Shown here in pieces: positions 58,451 through 64,000 of a stretch of 64,000 nt of DNA. Position numbers and translations under genes: made by a program. Origin of the DNA: Labia minor (Eukaryota; Arthropoda; Insecta; Dermaptera; Spongiphoridae); the NCBI GenBank assembly GCA_963082975.1, contig OY720344.1, forward strand, positions 7,737,580 to 7,801,579, in the 5' to 3' direction. Under the pieces are notes generated by a model. That model worked only from the letters and a program-made list of their open reading frames with translations, made no database searches and was not told where the DNA came from. Position 1 is the first letter of the stretch, and each line of letters starts with the position of its first letter.

Positions 58451-58870
58451 GAAATATTAAACTGCTCGAAATTTTTTTTGAAATTCACACTATTTATAAA
58501 GAAAAATCGATCTATATTGGTTTCAGCCTCGGGAAAAATCATCTTTGTTAGTTTTTTCTTAATTTAAAATAGAGATTTTAATAATAAAAAAATTACACCG
58601 GGCAACGCCGTACAGCGCTTCCTTAAATACAAAAAATATAAATAAAGTAAATTTAAAAATATTTATTTTAATAATATATTGTAATCAAATTACGAAATAT
58701 ATATTATGTTATATCCACAAGCCATACTTTTCAGTGCATTAATACATACGATTAAAGAGTGTATGTTTTATTACTATTTATTGTAAATAATAATCTTAGT
58801 CTTAAATATTCATAGTGTATAAGGAATAATTATTTTAAAGTACCGAGCCGAGGCTCGGTAAACCAGGTTC
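58451..58870 (+). mobile_element. HEL-C element, copy 1
   Basis: Starts GAAATATTAAACTGCTCGAA, then has GGTTTCAGCCTCGGGAAAAA, a word shared with HEL-B (GGTTTTATCCTCGGGAAAAA), then CACCGGGCAACGCCGTACAG and CAGTGCATTAATACATACG. It ends with the perfect palindrome TACCGAGCCGAGGCTCGGTA and AACCAGGTTC. A 3' hairpin and shared blocks suggest a HEL-B-related rolling-circle element; no microsatellite is present. The same order occurs reversed at 20333-20640. Confidence 0.7.
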
Positions 58871-59596
58871 TATTCCTAATATTATATAAAGTTGGTTCAT
58901 TTAAGTGATAACTAATTTGATATTAATAGATAGAAATAAATATTTTAAAAATGTTCAATTCAAATTAAATTTGTATTAATTCTAATGATTTAATTTATAG
59001 TGTAAAATAAAAATTTGGTTATAATTAATGTTTATCAAAAAAAAAAAAAAAAATGGATTTATTATCTTATATATATAAAAAAAATTCTCTCTAATTTTCT
59101 AGAAAATTCTCTTAAGTATTAGATTAAAAAAAAATATATTTAATTTTTGTTGACTTGGGGCGGAGTCTCAAATAAAGGGTGGGAGGGGAGAAGAGGATTG
59201 AGTGTATATAGGAGGTGTGTAGAATTAAATTATGTGAGATTTATAACTCGTAAAGAACTATTAAATATTTGATTAGTGATAAGTTAGTATGTTAATAAAC
59301 ATTAGAAGAGAAAAAGAGAAACTTATACTGAGCCTTAATTTATTAGGTTACTATGGTTTAACGAGAATATACGAGTATATAGTAAGTAGGTATATTAATA
59401 ATAAAATGTGACTAGTATTTTTTTTTTATTTTTTTTTAACGATTTTCTAAATAATATATATATATATGAATGATGTATTTAATCTATTTTCTTATAAAAT
59501 AATTAAATGGCTTTGAATATATTAATAGATATTTAATTATTTATTAATATAATATTTTATTATTCACTTGCTATAAGTATAATAAATAATTTTTTC
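58871..59596. other. AT-rich DNA
   Basis: A/T-rich with a G-rich patch at 59156-59220 (GGGTGGGAGGGGAGAAGAGG). Nothing recognised. Confidence 0.55.
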
Positions 59597-60271
59597 TTTT
59601 TACCGACCGACGATAGTAAGGGAGGTATTGTTTTCACACCAAATTTCACATGTGGAGATTTTTACATATCTCCACGAATCATGCATTTTCTAAACAGAAA
59701 AAAGTATTTTTAGCATGATGTCTGTCCGTCCGTCTGTCCGTCTGTCCGTCTGTCCGTCCGTCTGTCCGTCTGTCCGTCTGTCCGTCCGTATAGATGTGTA
59801 CAGCCTGAACGGCTCAACCGATTTTGATGAAATTTGGTATATTTACTTAATGCATCAGTGGGATGAATTGATCAACTTTTGGTGCAAATCCGGAAACCGG
59901 AAGTGGTAGTATTAGCGATCGACGATAGGAAGGAAAGGGTTATTTTCACACCAAAGAAGATTTTTTTATATATTACCACGAATCATACACTTTGTATTGG
60001 TTTTATCCTCGGGAAAATCATATTTATTAGTTTTTTCTTGATTTAAAATTATATGACGTCATCCAGGCATTCATGACATCACAGCCTGGTCTTGCATATA
60101 TATTATAAATAAAATAAAATTAAAAATGTTTTATTTATTATTTATGTATCCATATCTGTTTTTTATTACATTAATAGATATATTAAAATTATTTGAAATT
60201 GTTTCTGTAGCTGGAAATTAATTTATTTCAAACAGTCGGTCGGTTCGGACCTGGCCACAGGTCAACTTATT
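59597..60271 (+). mobile_element. HEL-B, copy 5
   Basis: Full length with the longest microsatellite of the family (GTCC/GTCT, 59720-59789) and TGACGTCA at 60054-60061. The inverse motif has one change (CAGTCGGTCGGT); the hairpin is complete, ending AACTTATTT. The frame MMSVRPSVRLSVCPSV is the translated microsatellite and not a gene. HEL-A copy 8 follows without a spacer. Confidence 0.93.
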
Positions 60272-60843
60272 TACTATTGCGATCACAAAAAATTTCGATG
60301 TTGAGATTTTGATGTTTTTATACGTTTTGAAGGTTCCTGAATCATTTTCACTAAGGTTGAGAAAAATAACTGTGTGTGTGTGTATGTATGTAGACAAGAT
60401 TACGCAAAAACAGTTTGAGCTAGAATCATGAAATTTGGTACATGGGCATTATTCAAAATTCGTAGTTTTCTATCAACTTTTAAGAAATGTAGCTGAACCG
60501 GAAGAGGATCATTGCTTACAACGTTTTGATTTTTTTTCTTCTAAAGTGACCGTAAAAATAAAGATATATGTTTGATAATTTTTCACATGATTAAAAATTG
60601 TATAAAACTGCTATATATATAATTTCAGCTTGATTGAATCGCTGAAATTAATTTTTTAACACTGTAAATCTCACGGGCCAACACGTGACGTGGTGCCATC
60701 AACCAAGAGCCAAATATGCGCTGGTTTAATAAATATTAATTTATGATTTATAATGAATTAAATTTAATTTAAATATAATCTATTATGTTATTTAATCCAT
60801 TTCAAATTGCAAGATAGTCGAGTGGAGACACTCCACCTAATTT
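60272..60843 (+). mobile_element. HEL-A, copy 8 (joined to HEL-B)
   Basis: Starts TTACTATTGCGATCACAAAA: relative to the family the word CTCGCCAGAGATAGTA is deleted between two ACTAT/AGTAT words, removing the 5' hairpin. The rest is complete: (TG)n at 60371-60392, core, GTGACGTGGTGCC box, CAAGATAGTCGAG and GTGGAGACACTCCACCTAA. The GTCTGTGTG word before the repeat reads AACTGTGTG here. Confidence 0.92.
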
Positions 60844-61914
60844 TAATAATAAATTTGTGTATTTGGTTTTCTTGTAATTCTTTTTGATAAATATTTATTT
60901 ATTTATTTATTGTATTAAAAATATAATAGTAGTGGTAATATTACTAAAAAAAAAAAATAAATAAATTTACTAATGAAGAGATTTTTAGGAATGTGACCAA
61001 ATCAATAGACATACGTCGGTATTAAGGTTGTATATAATAGAAAAAGATATTATAGGATGTTTAAAAAAATATATAAAAAGTAATTAAAAAGTAAACTATT
61101 AATTTGTAAATTTCATTTACTTATTTAAATGAATCCAGCGTATCCTATAAATATTTTTTCCTTTTCATTCATGAAAAAATGACTCAACTAAATATTTGAT
61201 TGGTTACAAATGATGAAGTAAATTTAGTATATTTTACACTTTAAAAAAGGGGAAAATCATTAAAAAATTACCAAAAGAAAACAATCAATTAATTCAATTC
61301 AAAAACCTTTATCTTTATTTTTCAAATTTAAAATAATTTTCAAATAATAAAAGATTGCATATATACTTATATTTTTTTCATTTTAATTTTTTTTTTAATA
61401 CTTGCATCTTAGTGAATTTGAAATGACCAATAAATAATTATATAACTTTAGACATTCAAGTGTTATGCTTAAATTTATTCTTTATAAATATTTTTTTTTT
61501 TCAGCATTCTATTGTAAAAATTCATAGGTATTTGTATAATATATTTTACATATTTTATATTCTCTTTAGTAAGTTTAAAATTAATATAATTGCATTATAT
61601 ATATATATATATATATATTAATCTTAGGTAATAAAAAGAAAAAAAATAATAATTTCGCCCACACATGATGAAAATTTCATATTATCTATAATTATAGTAT
61701 ATATGTAAATAAATTCATTAAATATTAGTATAATTCACGGAGCATAAACTTTTAACTAATGAATGCTTCTTCTATATTTTTTTATAATGTTATTTAATCT
61801 TAAAAGAATAATATTTCAGAAAATTAAGATTTAAAAAGATAGGAATATATATATATATATCTAATGATATAAAAAATGATGTGATATGTAAGGTATAAAA
61901 TTTTCTAAAGAGAA
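60844..61914. other. AT-rich non-coding DNA
   Basis: A/T-rich, (AT)n at 61598-61618 and 61847-61860. Nothing recognised. Confidence 0.6.
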
Positions 61915-62422
61915 AATAAGCTGGAGTGTCTCCACTCGACTATCTCGCAAATTTGAATTGGATTAATTAACATATATTATATTTAAATTAAATTTACTTA
62001 ATTATAAATTATAATAATATTTATTAAATCAGCGCATGTTTGGCTCTATGTTAAAAAATTAATTCCGGTACTTTCAGCGATTCAATCAAGCTGAAATTCT
62101 ATATATAGCAGTTTTATACAATTATTAATCATGTGAAAAATTATCAAATATATATATCTTTATTTTTACGGTCACTTTAGAGGAAAACAATCAAAACGTT
62201 GTAAGTAATGACCCTTTTCCGGTCGAGCTACATTTCTCAAAAGTTGATAGAAAACTACAAATTTTGAATAATGCCCGTAGTATACCAAATTTCATGATTC
62301 TAGCTCAAACCGTTTTTGCATAATCTTGTCTACATACACAGACAGAGACATTTTTATCAACCTTAGTGAAAAAATGACTCAGACACCTTCAAAACGTATA
62401 AATAATGGCGAGATAGTAAAAA
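61915..62422 (-). mobile_element. HEL-A, copy 9 (internal gaps)
   Basis: Both ends are present (AATAAGCTGGAGTGTCTCCA and GGCGAGATAGTAAAAA). Two internal losses: the GTTGATGGCACCACGTCACG box near 62050 and the segment between CGTATAAA and the 5' motif near 62402. The microsatellite is nearly gone (ACACAGACAGAGAC). Confidence 0.9.
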
Positions 62423-63092
62423 ATCAAATAGAAGATTTACATGTATAGTATATAAAAAATTAACTTTGAATTAAGTAAGTACATACTTACAATCTCCGTT
62501 AATAATGGAATAAAAAAAAATATCAATGATAAAAGATATACCTACAATATTTTAAAAAATTACATTTTATTTTATTTGTATACCATATATATATAATATT
62601 TAAAGTATTCAACTTTTTTTCAAAGAAAAGTGTTATTTTTTTTAATTTTTAATATAAATTATAATTAAAAGTTTTAATTTACTTAATTTTTAATTTTTTA
62701 TATTTCTTTATCCTCTGATGGTAGAATTAATTACTCACATATATCTATATAATATTAAAAAGAGTTTTTTTGTTTTACGTTTTTTTTATAACGATATTTT
62801 TCAAGAAATTACTTAATTGAAAAAATTATAGATAAAAAAAAACTTTATTTGAAGATTATAGTTCTTATTTTAGAGAAAATATATGCATACCTAAGAAAAA
62901 ATGTTAATGTTAATAATTATTTTAATTTTTTAATTTTCATAATTATATATATAAAAAATATATATAAGATAAACATTTGTGATAATATTTGTATATTTAG
63001 TTTTACAATCTATAAACTATTCAGATGTTAACTGACAAAATTTTAATTTATAGTTCCTCAAAATATAAGTTGGTATTTGTTTTATACTTTTG
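62423..63092. other. AT-rich non-coding DNA
   Basis: A/T-rich; the 60-codon frame at 62849 is compositional. Nothing recognised. Confidence 0.6.
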
Positions 63093-63175
63093 AAACGAGA
63101 TTCGTTAGAACAATTTTCATAAACAAAAAAAAATACGGGAGAAAATCAAAGTCCGTTTACAAACATATTAGGAAA
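63093..63175. repeat. direct repeat DR, copy 1
   Basis: AAACGAGATTCGTTAG, ACAATTTTC, then AATACGGGAGAAAATCAAAG and TCCGTTTACAAACATATTAG. Repeated at 63312. Confidence 0.9.
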
Positions 63176-63311
63176 AAAATGTAAAAAAAATTGCAAACTT
63201 GAAACTTAAAGAAATATAAAAATAAACATTCATTTTTTTATCATATAATTATTAATTTTTTAATTTTTATCACTTACTCTAATTAATTTATATTTTCCAT
63301 TTCATCCGATC

Positions 63312-63403
63312 AAACGAGATTCGTTAGGAAAACAATTTTGTTTTTTTGTTTGTACAAAAAATACGGGAGAAAATTAAAGTCCGTTTACAAACATATTAGG
63401 AAA
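63312..63403. repeat. direct repeat DR, copy 2
   Basis: Same order as copy 1, with an extra T-rich stretch (TTTTGTTTTTTTGTTTG) in the middle. HEL-B begins immediately after ATTAGGAAA. Confidence 0.9.
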
Positions 63404-64000
63404 TAAGTTGACCTGTGGCCAGGTCCGAACCGCCCGACGGTTTGAAGTAAATTAATTTCCAGCTACAGAAACAATTTCAAATAATTTTAATATATCTATT
63501 AATGTAATAAAAAACAGATATGGATACATAAATAATAAATATAAACATTTTTAATTTTTTTTTATTTATAATATATATGCAAGACCAAGCTGTGACTTCA
63601 TGAATGGCTGGATGACGTCATATAATTTTAAATTAATAAAAAACTAATAAAGATGAGGATAAAACCAATACAAAGTGCATAATTCGTGGTGATATGTAAA
63701 AAATCTTCTCATGTGAAATTTGGTGTAAAAATAACCCTTACCTTCCTATCGTCGATCGCTAATACTACCACTTCCGGTTTCCGGATTTGCACCAAAAGTT
63801 GATCAATTCATCATACTGATGCATTAAGTAAATATACCAAATTTCATCAAAATCCGTTGAGCCGTTCAGGCTGTACACATCTATACGGACGGATGGACAG
63901 ACAGACGGACAAACGGACGGACGGACGGACAGACATCATGCTAAAAATACTTTTTTCTGTTAAGAAAATGCATGATTCGTGGAGATATGTAAAAATCTCC
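63404..64000 (-). mobile_element. HEL-B, copy 6 (runs off the window)
   Basis: In plus reading it starts AATAAGTTGACCTGTGGCCA, the 3' hairpin reversed, then CGAACCGCCCGACGGTTTG, TGACGTCA at 63613-63620, the core and the microsatellite (GGAC)n at about 63889-63933. It is cut by the window end at GGAGATATGTAAAAATCTCC, roughly 60 bp short of its 5' end. Confidence 0.93.

Noticed and set aside
59715-59909. 64-codon frame with VRPSVRLSVCPSV repeats
   Set aside because: Translation of the HEL-B (GTCC)n microsatellite.

Overview
This is a strongly AT-rich eukaryotic (metazoan) window in which I find no gene that can be defended: no long open reading frame, no convincing exon chain, and no tRNA, rRNA or CRISPR. 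The mix of DD34D mariners, hAT-type elements with 8-bp target duplications, a tRNA-derived SINE and Helentron-type rolling-circle elements fits an invertebrate, most likely an arthropod. The species cannot be fixed from sequence alone. The window reads as a gene desert or a very large intron made of simple AT-rich DNA, microsatellites, many non-autonomous transposons, and a few less AT-rich unique islands that could be regulatory.

Family names used here are mine. HEL-A (11 copies or pieces) and HEL-B (6 copies) are about 600-670 bp when full length. Both show the Helentron/HINE (DINE-1-like) layout: a short 5' motif, an internal microsatellite, the inverse of the 5' motif near the 3' end, then a terminal hairpin. 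HEL-C (2 copies) is a relative that shares a block with HEL-B. One classical Helitron (TC at the 5' end, hairpin plus CTAG at the 3' end, between host A and T) lies at 19112-19610. FB-A to FB-D are four long fold-back elements; two have clear 8-bp target duplications. Each carries a roughly 22-nt terminal segment that is private to the copy yet mirrored at both ends.

Layout. 0-9 kb: hairpin MITE, two SINEs, one HEL-A, AT-rich filler. 9-21.5 kb: a duplicated 310-330-bp segment attached to HEL-A copies, HEL-B, FB-A, hAT-like remnants, a composite inverted-repeat element, the Helitron, HEL-C. 22-33 kb: third SINE, four HEL-A pieces and a full copy, two decayed mariners and one 812-bp mariner. 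33-44 kb: small MITEs, hAT elements, a LINE-like tail, HEL-B, FB-B. 45-53 kb: two mariners of different lineages rearranged into giant palindromes, a 77-bp palindromic MITE, another mariner, HEL-A, FB-C and FB-D. 55-64 kb: a GGCCCC-repeat transposon with HEL-B nested in it, a hAT MITE, HEL-C, a HEL-B/HEL-A tandem, HEL-A, and a HEL-B running off the window end.

The elements do not form a pathway. They record repeated insertion, nesting, truncation at microsatellites and inverted duplication. The most unusual features are the mirrored private ends of the FB family, the two palindromic mariners, and the parallel architecture of HEL-A and HEL-B.
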